Position numbers and translations under genes: made by a program. Shown in pieces: positions 1 to 6,876 of a stretch of DNA of 64,000 nucleotides; the first letter of the stretch is position 1; the number at the start of each line of letters is the position of its first letter. Source of the stretch: Anoxybacillus sp. J5B_2022. GTDB taxonomy: Bacteria > Bacillota > Bacilli > Bacillales > Anoxybacillaceae. The notes under the pieces were generated by a model, which worked only from the letters and a program-made list of their open reading frames with translations, was not told the DNA's origin and searched no databases. The DNA lies in the NCBI RefSeq assembly GCF_026847645.1, contig NZ_JAPSMC010000004.1:26632-90631 (forward strand). The letters run 5' to 3'.

Positions 1-68
1 CTAAAATTGTTTTGTCTTAACATGATATGAAAATGGGCGATAATCACGTATTTGTTTAGAACGCTCAT
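1..68 (-). CDS. Partial CDS, element gene running off the left edge
   Basis: The reverse strand has an ideal ribosome binding site (AAAGGAGGTGAG) 5 bases before an ATG at 66-68. The frame stays open for 22 codons to the window edge (begins MSVLNKYVIIAH). It lies just downstream of the XRE gene on the same strand, so it probably belongs to the same early transcript of the integrated element. The protein is not recognised. The start is well supported and the function is unknown. Confidence 0.4.
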   Translation of the reverse strand, partial: MSVLNKYVIIAHFHIMLRQNNF

Positions 69-119
69 CTTACTCACCTCCTTTCATGTCATGGGGATTG
101 AGTTGTCAAGTAATACTTG

Positions 120-365
120 CTACACCGATGGTATACTACGTAACTTTTGGTTGCTATCAACTTCAAAAAAAATTGTCCAACTCACTCCGAGGACAGGAGC
201 AATCTTTTTAGCAACATCTACGGAAGGTCTTCGATCGCCGTTTTCAATCATTCCGTAGTATTGTCGCGTAATACTTAACCCAGATAGTTCTACAACTTGT
301 TCTTGGGTTAAATTTTTACTTTCTCTTGCTTGCACAAGGATTTTTCTAAGTTGCTCTTTAGTCAT
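120..365 (-). CDS. XRE-family HTH regulator (Cro-like)
   Basis: An 81-residue protein that is almost entirely one Cro/CI-type helix-turn-helix (about residues 5-65; 'NLTQEQVVELSGLS...IENGDRRPS'). The start has a GAGGTG ribosome binding site. It is transcribed away from the larger repressor gene at 539, the usual layout of a phage or ICE lysogeny switch, and would bind the shared operators and counter the repressor. Its promoter is near-consensus (TTGACA, 16 bases, TATAAT at 410-437) with an operator exactly filling the spacer. A further operator copy lies inside its own 3' end. Cro-like versus excisionase-activator role is inference. Confidence 0.8.
   Translation of the reverse strand: MTKEQLRKILVQARESKNLTQEQVVELSGLSITRQYYGMIENGDRRPSVDVAKKIAPVLGVSWTIFFEVDSNQKLRSIPSV
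140..154. promoter_or_regulatory. Fifth operator copy, intragenic
   Basis: GTAAC-TTTTG-GTTGC is the reverse complement of GCAAC-N5-GTTAC and matches the operators at 381-498. It lies within the last codons of the XRE gene. It could be a looping or auxiliary operator. Confidence 0.5.
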
Positions 366-380
366 AAAAATTCACCTCCT

Positions 381-506
381 AGCAACCAAAAGTTGCTTTG
401 TTATCTTTAATTATACGCAACTAAAAGTTACTGTCAATACATAATAGCAATTTTTTGTTACCTTTAATCAATTTTTGTTTATAGCAACATTATGTTGCCT
501 TATAAT
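381..506. promoter_or_regulatory. Divergent promoter/operator region of the lysogeny switch
   Basis: Four imperfect palindromes of the form GCAAC-N5-GTTGC lie at 382-396, 417-431, 447-461 and 484-498. The leftward promoter has -35 TTGACA (432-437) and -10 TATAAT (410-415), and the 417-431 operator fills its 16-base spacer. The rightward promoter has -10 TATAAT (501-506), and the 484-498 operator sits directly upstream of it, again in the spacer. Occupancy of either spacer operator should block RNA polymerase, as in lambda-like switches. The motif and spacing are seen directly; the binding protein is inferred. Confidence 0.75.
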
Positions 507-538
507 AAAAAACAGATGCATAAGAAAGGGGATTCTGC

Positions 539-955
539 ATGTTCCCTGTTAGACTCAAAGCACTAAGAATGCAAAAGAAACTAACACACCAAGATATGGC
601 TGAATTTTTAGGGATAACTCGCCAAGGATATTCGAAGTACGAAAACGGTCAAAGTCAACCGGACATTGATACTATCAATAAGTTAGCGCAGTTTTTCAAC
701 GTCACCACCGACTACCTACTCGGTCGCACGGATGATCCAAATCCGCCAGAGAGCGACAATGAGGAATTAGGCACGCTGGCGAGGATTAACCAGCTCATCA
801 AAGAGTATGGAATCGAGCAGATGGGATTCTTTGATATTGAGAAGTGGAAGCATCTAACCGAAGACGAAATTAGGGAGATTATTCAACATTTCGAGTGGGT
901 AGCGCATAAAGCTGCACAAAAAAATAAGTCACCAGGAAAAGACACCGAAGAATAA
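539..955 (+). CDS. CI-like transcriptional repressor (XRE family)
   Basis: A 138-residue protein. The N-terminal Cro/CI helix-turn-helix spans about residues 5-62 ('LTHQDMAEFLGITRQGYSKYENGQSQPD'). It is followed by 'TDYLLGRTDDP', typical of SinR/ImmR-type repressors, and then an acidic helical tail. An AAGGGG site precedes the ATG. The product should keep the element quiescent by binding the GCAAC-N5-GTTGC operators upstream. The ImmA-type protease encoded at 3702 is the expected antagonist, by analogy with ICEBs1 ImmR/ImmA. The tail is repeated in degenerate form at 1605-1683. Confidence 0.8.
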   Translation: MFPVRLKALRMQKKLTHQDMAEFLGITRQGYSKYENGQSQPDIDTINKLAQFFNVTTDYLLGRTDDPNPPESDNEELGTLARINQLIKEYGIEQMGFFDIEKWKHLTEDEIREIIQHFEWVAHKAAQKNKSPGKDTEE

Positions 956-976
956 ATAGACAAGGTGTCTTTTTTA
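937..976 (+). terminator. Intrinsic terminator after the repressor gene
   Basis: A 10-bp stem, AAAAGACACC (937-946) with GGTGTCTTTT (964-973), followed by a T-rich run. The left arm lies within the last codons of the repressor gene. Confidence 0.75.
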
Positions 977-978
977 TT

Positions 979-1581
979 TTGCAGGAGGGGATAACCATAG
1001 AAAGAGTTATTAACACAAAAATTGTAGGCGTTACACGAAAAAACGAAGATGGTACATCTCGTCAAGAACTAATCGCTGAATGCTATGAGGGAGAAGAATT
1101 ATTTTTGGAAAGAGAACCTGATAACGAGCATGACCCAAACGCTATTTCAGTATGGAATGAATACGGAGAACAGCTAGGGTATATAAATAAAGATTTAGCA
1201 TCTAGACTAGCTCCTCAGATGGATAAAGGGATGCGCGTTGCATGTTTTGTGACAGCTGTTACTGGTGGCTACGACGATAAATCTTATGGTTGTAACATCA
1301 AACTTATTTTAGATCCAGAAGAAAAGGACAACACATTCATTAACGAGAGCAAACCGAATAGTTTCGTCTATCCAATCAATAATAAAGAAACGGCAATGGA
1401 TGTTACAAATACAAATCAAGATACGCGAATACACGTGGTTAAAGACTCCATACCTCAACAACAGCAAAATACCGGTATCACAAAAAAAACAAAAGAGAAA
1501 ACAAAGTTCAGCTGTTTAGGGTGTGGATGTTTGGTTTTTATCATCATAGTGATTATTGCAATAATTAACATTATTTTTTAA
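979..1581 (+). CDS. HIRAN-domain protein with C-terminal membrane anchor
   Basis: A HIRAN domain (about residues 10-112, 'LEREPDNEHDPNAISVW...LGYINKDLA') is followed by a polar linker rich in Gln/Asn and then a CLGCGC motif with about 19 hydrophobic residues at the C-terminus, predicting a tail-anchored protein. HIRAN domains bind 3' DNA ends in SNF2/HLTF-type proteins; a stand-alone membrane form is unusual. The start is uncertain. TTG at 979 is the only canonical option near the 5' end, but the good ribosome binding site AGGAGGGG (983-990) points to ATA at 997, six bases downstream. The gene is cargo inside the lysogeny module. Function is not assigned. Confidence 0.7.
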   Translation: MQEGITIERVINTKIVGVTRKNEDGTSRQELIAECYEGEELFLEREPDNEHDPNAISVWNEYGEQLGYINKDLASRLAPQMDKGMRVACFVTAVTGGYDDKSYGCNIKLILDPEEKDNTFINESKPNSFVYPINNKETAMDVTNTNQDTRIHVVKDSIPQQQQNTGITKKTKEKTKFSCLGCGCLVFIIIVIIAIINIIF

Positions 1582-1604
1582 TAAAGTTAAATTTGCCGGG
1601 AAAG

Positions 1605-1683
1605 AAATCGATGAATCAAGCACTTTGATTTGGTTGTTCATAAGGCGAAAGAAAAGAACAAATCACCACGAGAAGGCACCTAA
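1605..1683 (+). pseudogene. Degenerate duplicate of the repressor 3' end
   Basis: Read in frame to the TAA at 1681-1683, this encodes KHFDLVVHKAKEKNKSPREGT. It aligns with the tail of the repressor at 539-955 (QHFEWVAHKAAQKNKSPGKD). Upstream similarity continues after a one-base deletion. No start codon or helix-turn-helix remains. It is followed by a terminator of the same sequence type, so gene tail plus terminator occur twice, on either side of the HIRAN gene. Confidence 0.65.
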
Positions 1684-1715
1684 GACTAGTTTAGTTTTGG
1701 GTGTCTTTATTTTTA
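1673..1715 (+). terminator. Terminator, second copy
   Basis: AAGGCACC (1673-1680) pairs with GGTGTCTT (1700-1707) with one G-T pair, followed by TATTTTT. It corresponds to the terminator at 937-976. Confidence 0.55.
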
Positions 1716-1793
1716 AAATTTCCCTCATTGCTCGAAGTTGAAAAACAATCAAAGGCAACAACAAGCAAAAAATACATAAAGGGGAGAAAAGAT

Positions 1794-2852
1794 ATGAGTT
1801 GGGAAATTAAAGAACACACAAAAGCAAAACACACTATTCTTAAAAACTATTTAGGGGCATGGTTCCCAATTATGGCATTTTCAAATCCAAAAATAATTTA
1901 TATTGATGGATTTGCTGGACCAGGGAGATACCTCAATGGTGAAGATGGTTCACCTATATACGCACTAAAAATAGCAAAAGAAATTTTTGAGAGATTTTAT
2001 CAAAGACTTAAAGATAAGACGTTTGTTTTTGTTTTTATTGAAGCAGATACAGAGCATTATGAATCTCTTATGAACGAAATTAAGTGTTTAGATATACCTG
2101 AACAGTTTAAAATCCTCTCAGTAAATAAAAGTTTCGAAGATTCGATGAAAGAGATTTTTTCTGTTTTGGATGATGCAAATGCAAGTTTAGCTCCCTCCTT
2201 TGCATTTATCGATCCCTTTGGAACAAAAGGAATACCATTTGAAATAGTAAAAAAAATCATGTCGTATCCAAAATGCGAAGTTTTTATTAACCATATGGTG
2301 TCCGGTGTGACTAGATCCCAATATGTATCTGACCATTCGTCATTATACGGTTCAACTCAATGGATTAATTATGTCGATAAACCAGGTGGTTTAACGTATT
2401 TTTATTCAGAACAGTTAAAAAATGAAGCTAATGTGTTATATACAAGAAGTTTTGAAGTGAGAAATCGAAAAAATGCTCCTATTTTTGATTTAATTTATGC
2501 CACTAATAATCTTAAAGGATTAGAAAAAATGAAGGAAGCAATGTGGAAAGCAGATCCTTCTGGAAACTTTGTTTTTCGTGATAAAACGAATCCTAATCAA
2601 TTAGTCTTATTTGAGCTAGAGCCAGACCTAACCCCGTTGAAAAATCAACTATTAAGAAATTTTGCAGGTAAAACAGCATCAATTGAAGAGATTGAAAGAT
2701 ATGTATTGATTGAAACCCCTTTCTTAAAAAGTCACATTAGACAAAAAACTTTAGCTCCATTAGAAAAGAGAGGAGTAATCCGAGTTTCTCGTCCAAATGG
2801 CAGCCGAAAAGGGTTTATAGAAGGAACAAAGATTCTCTTCCCAGCGTTATAG
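1794..2852 (+). CDS. tcmP: Three-Cys-motif partner protein TcmP
   Basis: A 352-residue protein from ATG 1794, which has GGGGAG 7 bases upstream; the open frame begins earlier at 1701 but without a good site. Near the N-terminus '[11 protein letters not shown]' (about residues 36-46) resembles the glycine-rich SAM-binding loop of methyltransferases. A later 'FIDPFG' (about 138-143) sits where a catalytic DPPY-like motif would be expected. The last 60 residues look like a winged helix. The family (TIGR04474) is defined by genomic pairing with a three-Cys protein, and that partner is the next gene. Biochemical activity is unknown; methyltransferase-like is inference. Confidence 0.8.
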   Translation: MSWEIKEHTKAKHTILKNYLGAWFPIMAFSNPKIIYIDGFAGPGRYLNGEDGSPIYALKIAKEIFERFYQRLKDKTFVFVFIEADTEHYESLMNEIKCLDIPEQFKILSVNKSFEDSMKEIFSVLDDANASLAPSFAFIDPFGTKGIPFEIVKKIMSYPKCEVFINHMVSGVTRSQYVSDHSSLYGSTQWINYVDKPGGLTYFYSEQLKNEANVLYTRSFEVRNRKNAPIFDLIYATNNLKGLEKMKEAMWKADPSGNFVFRDKTNPNQLVLFELEPDLTPLKNQLLRNFAGKTASIEEIERYVLIETPFLKSHIRQKTLAPLEKRGVIRVSRPNGSRKGFIEGTKILFPAL

Positions 2853-2904
2853 AACGTGCGTTCCTCCTTGTTTTGTGATAAAATGTAAAGAAGGAGGGAT
2901 TAAC

Positions 2905-3624
2905 ATGGCTGGGAGCTCAAATATTGAATGGACAGAAGCCACTTGGAACCCTGTCACTGGATGCACAAAAGTTTCTGAAGGTTGTCGCAACTGCTATGCG
3001 TTACGCATGGCAAACAGACTGCACGCAATGGGAAATCCGCGTTATAAAAACGGTTTTAATGTAACACTACATCACGATCTCATTGATCTGCCACGCAGTT
3101 GGAAGAAACCAAGGAAAATTTTTGTGAATTCCATGTCAGATCTATTTCACAAAGATGTTCCGCTTGAATTTATTCAACAGGTATTTCAAACGATGAACGA
3201 AACGCCGCACCATACTTATCAAATTCTCACTAAGCGTCCCGAAAGACTTTTGAAACTCTCGCCATCTCTGAATTTCACTCCAAACATTTGGATGGGAACA
3301 AGTGTAGAGAATGAACAAGTGAAATCGCGAATTGATTTGTTACGTCAAGTTCCTGCTCAAATCAGATTTTTATCTTGTGAGCCACTTATCGGTCCGTTAG
3401 ACAACCTAGACCTTACAAATATACACTGGGTCATTGTCGGTGGCGAATCCGGTCCTGGGGCACGACCAATGAAAATTGAATGGGTTCGAAGTATCAGGGA
3501 TCAATGTCATCAGCAGAATGTAGCATTTTTCTTCAAACAATGGGGTGGAGTTCAGAAGCACAGAACAGGTCGTATACTAGATAACAAAACATACGATGAA
3601 TATCCAACATTAGTTACTACTTAG
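2905..3624 (+). CDS. DUF5131 / phage Gp37-Gp68 family three-Cys protein
   Basis: A 239-residue protein. ATG 2905 has AAGGAGGGAT directly upstream and is preferred over GTG 2875. The N-terminal signature [11 protein letters not shown] (Cys20, Cys27, Cys30) gives the family its three-Cys name and resembles metal- or cluster-binding motifs of radical-SAM-like TIM-barrel proteins; that resemblance is inference. 'TKRPERL', 'MGTSVEN' and '[14 protein letters not shown]' are typical of the family. It is encoded 52 bases after tcmP on the same strand, so the two are likely co-expressed. A role in phage biology or defence is suspected but not shown. Confidence 0.85.
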   Translation: MAGSSNIEWTEATWNPVTGCTKVSEGCRNCYALRMANRLHAMGNPRYKNGFNVTLHHDLIDLPRSWKKPRKIFVNSMSDLFHKDVPLEFIQQVFQTMNETPHHTYQILTKRPERLLKLSPSLNFTPNIWMGTSVENEQVKSRIDLLRQVPAQIRFLSCEPLIGPLDNLDLTNIHWVIVGGESGPGARPMKIEWVRSIRDQCHQQNVAFFFKQWGGVQKHRTGRILDNKTYDEYPTLVTT

Positions 3625-3650
3625 CCCTAACACTAGGGCTTTTTCTTTTT
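3623..3650 (+). terminator. Terminator of the tcmP/DUF5131 unit
   Basis: AGCCCTA (3623-3629) and TAGGGCT (3634-3640) form a 7-bp stem followed by TTTTCTTTTT. The stem overlaps the TAG stop codon of the DUF5131 gene. Confidence 0.8.
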
Positions 3651-3651
3651 C

Positions 3652-3680
3652 TTGCTAAAACAAACATTTGTTCGTATAAT
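3652..3680 (+). promoter_or_regulatory. Promoter of the ImmA gene with LexA-like box in the spacer
   Basis: -35 TTGCTA (3652-3657), a 17-base spacer and -10 TATAAT (3675-3680). The spacer contains CAAACATTTGTTCG (3661-3674), one base off the Gram-positive LexA/DinR consensus CGAAC-N4-GTTCG. The placement suggests SOS control of the protease gene; this is inference. Confidence 0.55.
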
Positions 3681-3701
3681 CTCCTCTAGGGAGGGGATTT
3701 T

Positions 3702-4214
3702 ATGCAATTATGTCACTACTATACTACAGCGCTCGAGGATTGGGTAACGAATCTTTATAAGCGATTAGGTATCTTCCATCCTTCACACATTGATATTGAA
3801 TACATAGCGCGACGGATGAATATTTTCTTGCGTGAGAAACCGTTTCCGTCCACGCATCAAGTTTTCGGGCGATTCCGTTGTATCGTTGTCGATTCACGAT
3901 TGACAGAAGAGGAAAAGCGCGAAGCTTTCTTCCATGAGCTTTGCCATATTCTTCGCCATGTCGGCGTGCAAAGCATGATGCCAGAGGCGTTCCGCGAACT
4001 GCAAGAACGTGATGCAAAGCTTTTCACGAAATACGCAGCCATCCCATATCATATGCTTGAGCTCATCGACTGGAATGAACGATACATAATAGAGCAAATG
4101 GCTCACATGTTTAAGGTGACACCGAAGTTATGCGAAGAGCGCTTAACACAAATTCAAAATCGCATATTAGTCAATCATTCATGCTTTAGCAATCACTTTA
4201 TGTGTTTTGCTTGA
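3702..4214 (+). CDS. ImmA/IrrE-family zinc metallopeptidase
   Basis: A 170-residue protein with the catalytic motif HELCH (His78, Glu79, His82) in 'FFHELCHILRH'. GGGAGGGG precedes the ATG. Family members such as ImmA of ICEBs1 cleave the element's CI-like repressor after DNA damage or quorum signals and so trigger excision. Here the repressor at 539 is the obvious substrate, although cargo genes separate the two. The promoter carries a LexA-like box. The protein ends with an unusual Cys/His/Phe-rich tail (NHSCFSNHFMCFA). Confidence 0.8.
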   Translation: MQLCHYYTTALEDWVTNLYKRLGIFHPSHIDIEYIARRMNIFLREKPFPSTHQVFGRFRCIVVDSRLTEEEKREAFFHELCHILRHVGVQSMMPEAFRELQERDAKLFTKYAAIPYHMLELIDWNERYIIEQMAHMFKVTPKLCEERLTQIQNRILVNHSCFSNHFMCFA

Positions 4215-4272
4215 ATTATACCAGCACCGGACGACAAAACGCTTAAAATAATAAAGAAAGGGGTGAATACAT

Positions 4273-5406
4273 ATGGCCAGCATTCAAAAAATGAAAAACG
4301 GTTGGCGTTATCGTGTTTCATACAAAGAAAATGGGCAATACAAAACGAAAACGAAGGGAGGATTTCGTACCAAAAAAGAAGCAGAATTGGCTGCTGCGGA
4401 GCTAGAAAAACAATTACACAAAGGATACGACATCAACGCTGGCGATCAGCTGTTTTCGGAGTATATGCGGAATTGGTATGAGGTGTATAAGAAAGGGAAA
4501 TACAGCTTGGCGCATGAACGAAATATCGAATTATCCGTCCGGTTGGTTGAGGAACATTTCGCTGGCGTAAAATTGAAAGATATTACACGTGACATGTACC
4601 AAAAATTTATTAACGAAATCAGCAAAAACCACACGACGGCGACGGTCCAGAAACGGCACACGTACATTAAATCGTGTCTCCGGGACGCGATCGAGGACGG
4701 AATTATTACGCGCGATCCGACATATAAAGTCATTATAAAAGGCGAATTAGAAACAAAATCAGAGGAATTAAAGTACCTTAATTTCGATGAAGTAAAAAAG
4801 CTGGTAGTCGAAGTTAAAAAAGACATGAAGCCAAAATACATCTCCAGATACATCATTCTGTTCGCGATTGCCACCGGTGCACGGTTCTCTGAAATTATGG
4901 GACTTACATGGGATTGCGTTGATTTTAAAAACAAAACGATTACAATCAATAAAACGTGGGACTTTAAAGATAAACATGATTTTAGCGACACGAAGACTTT
5001 TGATTCAAAACGAACGATTACGATTGATGACGAAACGTTAAACATGCTAAAAGAGCTGCGGAAACACCAAAACGAGTTGGCGATGAAAACTGGATTGCGA
5101 AATTCAAAGAACTTAGTGTTCGTTAACACGAAAATGGGAGTCATCACAAATAACGCGGTAAACAAGACGCTACAAGCGTTATGTAAAAAGGTTGGGGTTA
5201 AACCTATCACCTGCCACGGACTGCGCCATACGCACGCTTCTATGCTTTTATACAAGGGGATAAACATTAAGTATGTGTCCAGACGGCTTGGCCATAAAGA
5301 TATTGTAACCACCTTGCAAACATATTCGCACATTTTAGATGAGATGGAACAAAAAGAGTCCCGACAAGTAGACTTAACGATGACAGAATTGTACAATGCA
5401 AAATAA
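4273..5406 (+). CDS. int: Tyrosine recombinase (phage/ICE integrase)
   Basis: A 377-residue integrase. Domains in order: N-terminal arm-type DNA-binding domain (about 1-55), SAM-like core-binding domain (about 60-150) and catalytic domain (about 165-365). The catalytic residues are visible: Arg204 (TGARFSE), His315 and Arg318 (HGLRH), His341 (LGHKD) and Tyr351 (TYSH). It resembles Tn916/ICEBs1-type integrases. AAAGGGGTG lies 7 bases before the ATG. It is the last gene of the element and points at tRNA-Arg, which is the expected attachment site. Confidence 0.9.
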   Translation: MASIQKMKNGWRYRVSYKENGQYKTKTKGGFRTKKEAELAAAELEKQLHKGYDINAGDQLFSEYMRNWYEVYKKGKYSLAHERNIELSVRLVEEHFAGVKLKDITRDMYQKFINEISKNHTTATVQKRHTYIKSCLRDAIEDGIITRDPTYKVIIKGELETKSEELKYLNFDEVKKLVVEVKKDMKPKYISRYIILFAIATGARFSEIMGLTWDCVDFKNKTITINKTWDFKDKHDFSDTKTFDSKRTITIDDETLNMLKELRKHQNELAMKTGLRNSKNLVFVNTKMGVITNNAVNKTLQALCKKVGVKPITCHGLRHTHASMLLYKGINIKYVSRRLGHKDIVTTLQTYSHILDEMEQKESRQVDLTMTELYNAK

Positions 5407-5546
5407 AAAAGCCGTGCAAAATTCGTGCAAAATTTTTTCGAATTCTATCGTTTTCAATCGGATTTTCGAAAAATAAAAAACGACCGCAAACGCAGTCGTA
5501 TCAAGGGTTTGGTGATTTTTAATCTGAACCATCGAGATAAAAAAAA

Positions 5547-5618
5547 CGCCCTCGGCAGGATTCGAACCCACGCTAAGAGAACCGGAATCTCTCGTGCTAT
5601 CCACTACACTACGAGGGC
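5547..5618 (-). tRNA. tRNA-Arg (anticodon CCG)
   Basis: The reverse strand folds as a complete cloverleaf. The 7-bp acceptor stem GCCCTCG/CGAGGGC is perfect, the D arm is GTGT...GCAC, and the anticodon stem AGAGA/TCTCT holds loop TTCCGGT (anticodon CCG, codon CGG). The T arm contains TTCGAAT. No CCA is encoded, and a run of eight Ts follows. The 3' half is the likely attB/attR core for the integrase at 4273. Confidence 0.93.
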
Positions 5619-5640
5619 ACAATGCTCAGTTGCATATTCA

Positions 5641-5669
5641 ATTATAATCAAGACCAGTCCGTTTGGCAA
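5641..5669 (-). promoter_or_regulatory. tRNA-Arg promoter
   Basis: On the reverse strand, TTGCCA (5664-5669), 17 bases, and TATAAT (5641-5646) lie 22 bases upstream of the tRNA 5' end. Confidence 0.7.
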
Positions 5670-5766
5670 GAGGAAAATATGCGTTTAAAAAATAGAAAAG
5701 AGGATATGATGGAAAAGGGATGCGATGGGAGAGTAGCGAATACTATAGAAGGGAAAACGCTTTTCG

Positions 5767-5796
5767 TTTGACCTTCATTGACCAATTATGTATCAT
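5767..5796 (+). promoter_or_regulatory. clpP promoter with CtsR operator
   Basis: TTTGACC-TTC-ATTGACC (5767-5783) is, on the other strand, GGTCAAT-GAA-GGTCAAA, a direct heptad repeat matching the CtsR consensus. It overlaps -35 TTGACC (5768-5773); -10 TATCAT (5791-5796) follows at a 17-base spacing. clpP is therefore expected to be heat-shock inducible through CtsR. Confidence 0.85.
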
Positions 5797-5840
5797 AAAA
5801 ATACATACGATTTAGCCAAATTGGCAAAGGAGGAAAGCTT

Positions 5841-6431
5841 ATGAATTTAATCCCTACAGTTATTGAGCAAACAAGCCGCGGGGAGCGCGCATACGACATT
5901 TACTCCCGTTTATTAAAAGACCGCATTATCATTTTAGGAAGTCCGATTGACGATCATGTCGCTAACTCGATCGTTTCTCAGCTTTTATTTTTAGCAGCAG
6001 AAGATCCAGAGAAAGACATTTCGCTGTACATTAACAGCCCGGGCGGCTCGATTACGGCCGGAATGGCGATTTACGATACGATGCAATTTATTAAGCCGGA
6101 CGTATCGACGATTTGTATCGGCATGGCCGCATCAATGGGTGCCTTTTTGCTTGCCGCAGGCGCAAAAGGAAAACGGTTTGCCCTACCAAACAGCGAAATT
6201 ATGATTCACCAACCGCTTGGCGGCGTGCAAGGTCAAGCGACCGAAATCGAAATCGCTGCCAAACGCATTTTGTTCTTGCGCGATAAATTAAACCGTATCC
6301 TTTCGGAAAATACAGGCCAACCGATCGAAGTAATCGAGCGCGACACCGATCGCGACAACTTTATGACCGCAGAAAAAGCAAAAGAATACGGCTTAATCGA
6401 CCGTGTTTTAACGCGTGTCGATGAGAAATAA
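5841..6431 (+). CDS. clpP: ATP-dependent Clp protease proteolytic subunit
   Basis: A 196-residue ClpP with the catalytic triad Ser98 (GMAASMGA), His123 (MIHQP) and Asp172 (DRDNF). It assembles into the tetradecameric serine protease that works with ClpC or ClpX. AAAGGAGG lies upstream of the ATG. Length and sequence are ordinary for Bacillaceae. The gene stands alone on the plus strand, facing the convergent crh operon. It marks the first chromosomal gene past the tRNA integration site. Confidence 0.97.
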   Translation: MNLIPTVIEQTSRGERAYDIYSRLLKDRIIILGSPIDDHVANSIVSQLLFLAAEDPEKDISLYINSPGGSITAGMAIYDTMQFIKPDVSTICIGMAASMGAFLLAAGAKGKRFALPNSEIMIHQPLGGVQGQATEIEIAAKRILFLRDKLNRILSENTGQPIEVIERDTDRDNFMTAEKAKEYGLIDRVLTRVDEK

Positions 6432-6560
6432 GAAAAGCGCCCGCCTATCGGCGATAAGCGCATAAGCCCCTCCGAAGGAGGCTCAGCCGCCGAAAGAAGG
6501 GGCGGAGCGCGCATCACACCGATGGCGCTTGGTGTTAGACAGCGGTTCAGATTATCATAA
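6432..6560. other. GC-rich structured spacer downstream of clpP
   Basis: About 100 bases rich in short inverted repeats, for example CGCC-TATC-GGCG and CCTCC-GAA-GGAGG, with GCGC-type arms on either side. No open frame or T-run makes it a simple terminator. It may be an intergenic repeat family or a folded 3' UTR of clpP; no second copy was seen in this window. Confidence 0.35.
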
Positions 6561-6600
6561 TAAAAAAGAGGCTGTTCTCTAAAAAGAGAGCAGCCTCATC
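6561..6600 (-). terminator. Terminator between clpP and crh
   Basis: GAGGCTGTTCTCT (6568-6580) pairs with GAGAGCAGCCTC (6586-6597). A-rich flank on the left gives a T-run for the reverse strand, so it ends the crh operon transcript. Confidence 0.75.
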
Positions 6601-6603
6601 TGT

Positions 6604-6861
6604 TTATCCTTCCCGCTGAACATATTTTGTTAACGCTTCAAGCGCTTCTTTTTCATCCGGACCATCGGCAATCAGCGTAATGACCGAGCCGGAGCTGATG
6701 GCTAGGCTCATGAGCCCCATGATGCTTTTCGCGTTTACTTTTTTCCCGTCTTTTTCTAAATAAATATCCGATGAAAAACGGTTCGCTTCTTGAACAAAGA
6801 GCGCTGCTGGACGCGCTTGCAATCCCGTTTTCAACAACACTTCCACTTGTTTTTCCACCAT
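6604..6861 (-). CDS. crh: HPr-like catabolite repression protein Crh
   Basis: An 85-residue HPr homologue. The phosphotransfer histidine of HPr is replaced by glutamine (GLQARPA, Gln15), while the regulatory serine is kept (KSIMGL, Ser46). This is the Crh hallmark: it cannot carry phosphate in the PTS but is phosphorylated by HprK and then acts as CcpA co-repressor. The kinase gene hprK is in the same window at 24424. It is the last gene of the yvcI-rapZ-yvcK-whiA-crh operon. Confidence 0.95.
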   Translation of the reverse strand: MVEKQVEVLLKTGLQARPAALFVQEANRFSSDIYLEKDGKKVNAKSIMGLMSLAISSGSVITLIADGPDEKEALEALTKYVQREG

Positions 6862-6876
6862 ATTTCTTTCTCCCCT

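Noticed and set aside
4446..5396. Long reverse-strand open frame (316 codons) opposite the integrase
   Set aside because: It is a shadow of the integrase coding frame: no ribosome binding site, cysteine/serine-rich translation without domains, and the plus strand has all catalytic residues.
5425..5688. Open frame crossing the tRNA-Arg gene
   Set aside because: It reads through the antisense of a perfect tRNA and lacks a ribosome binding site.
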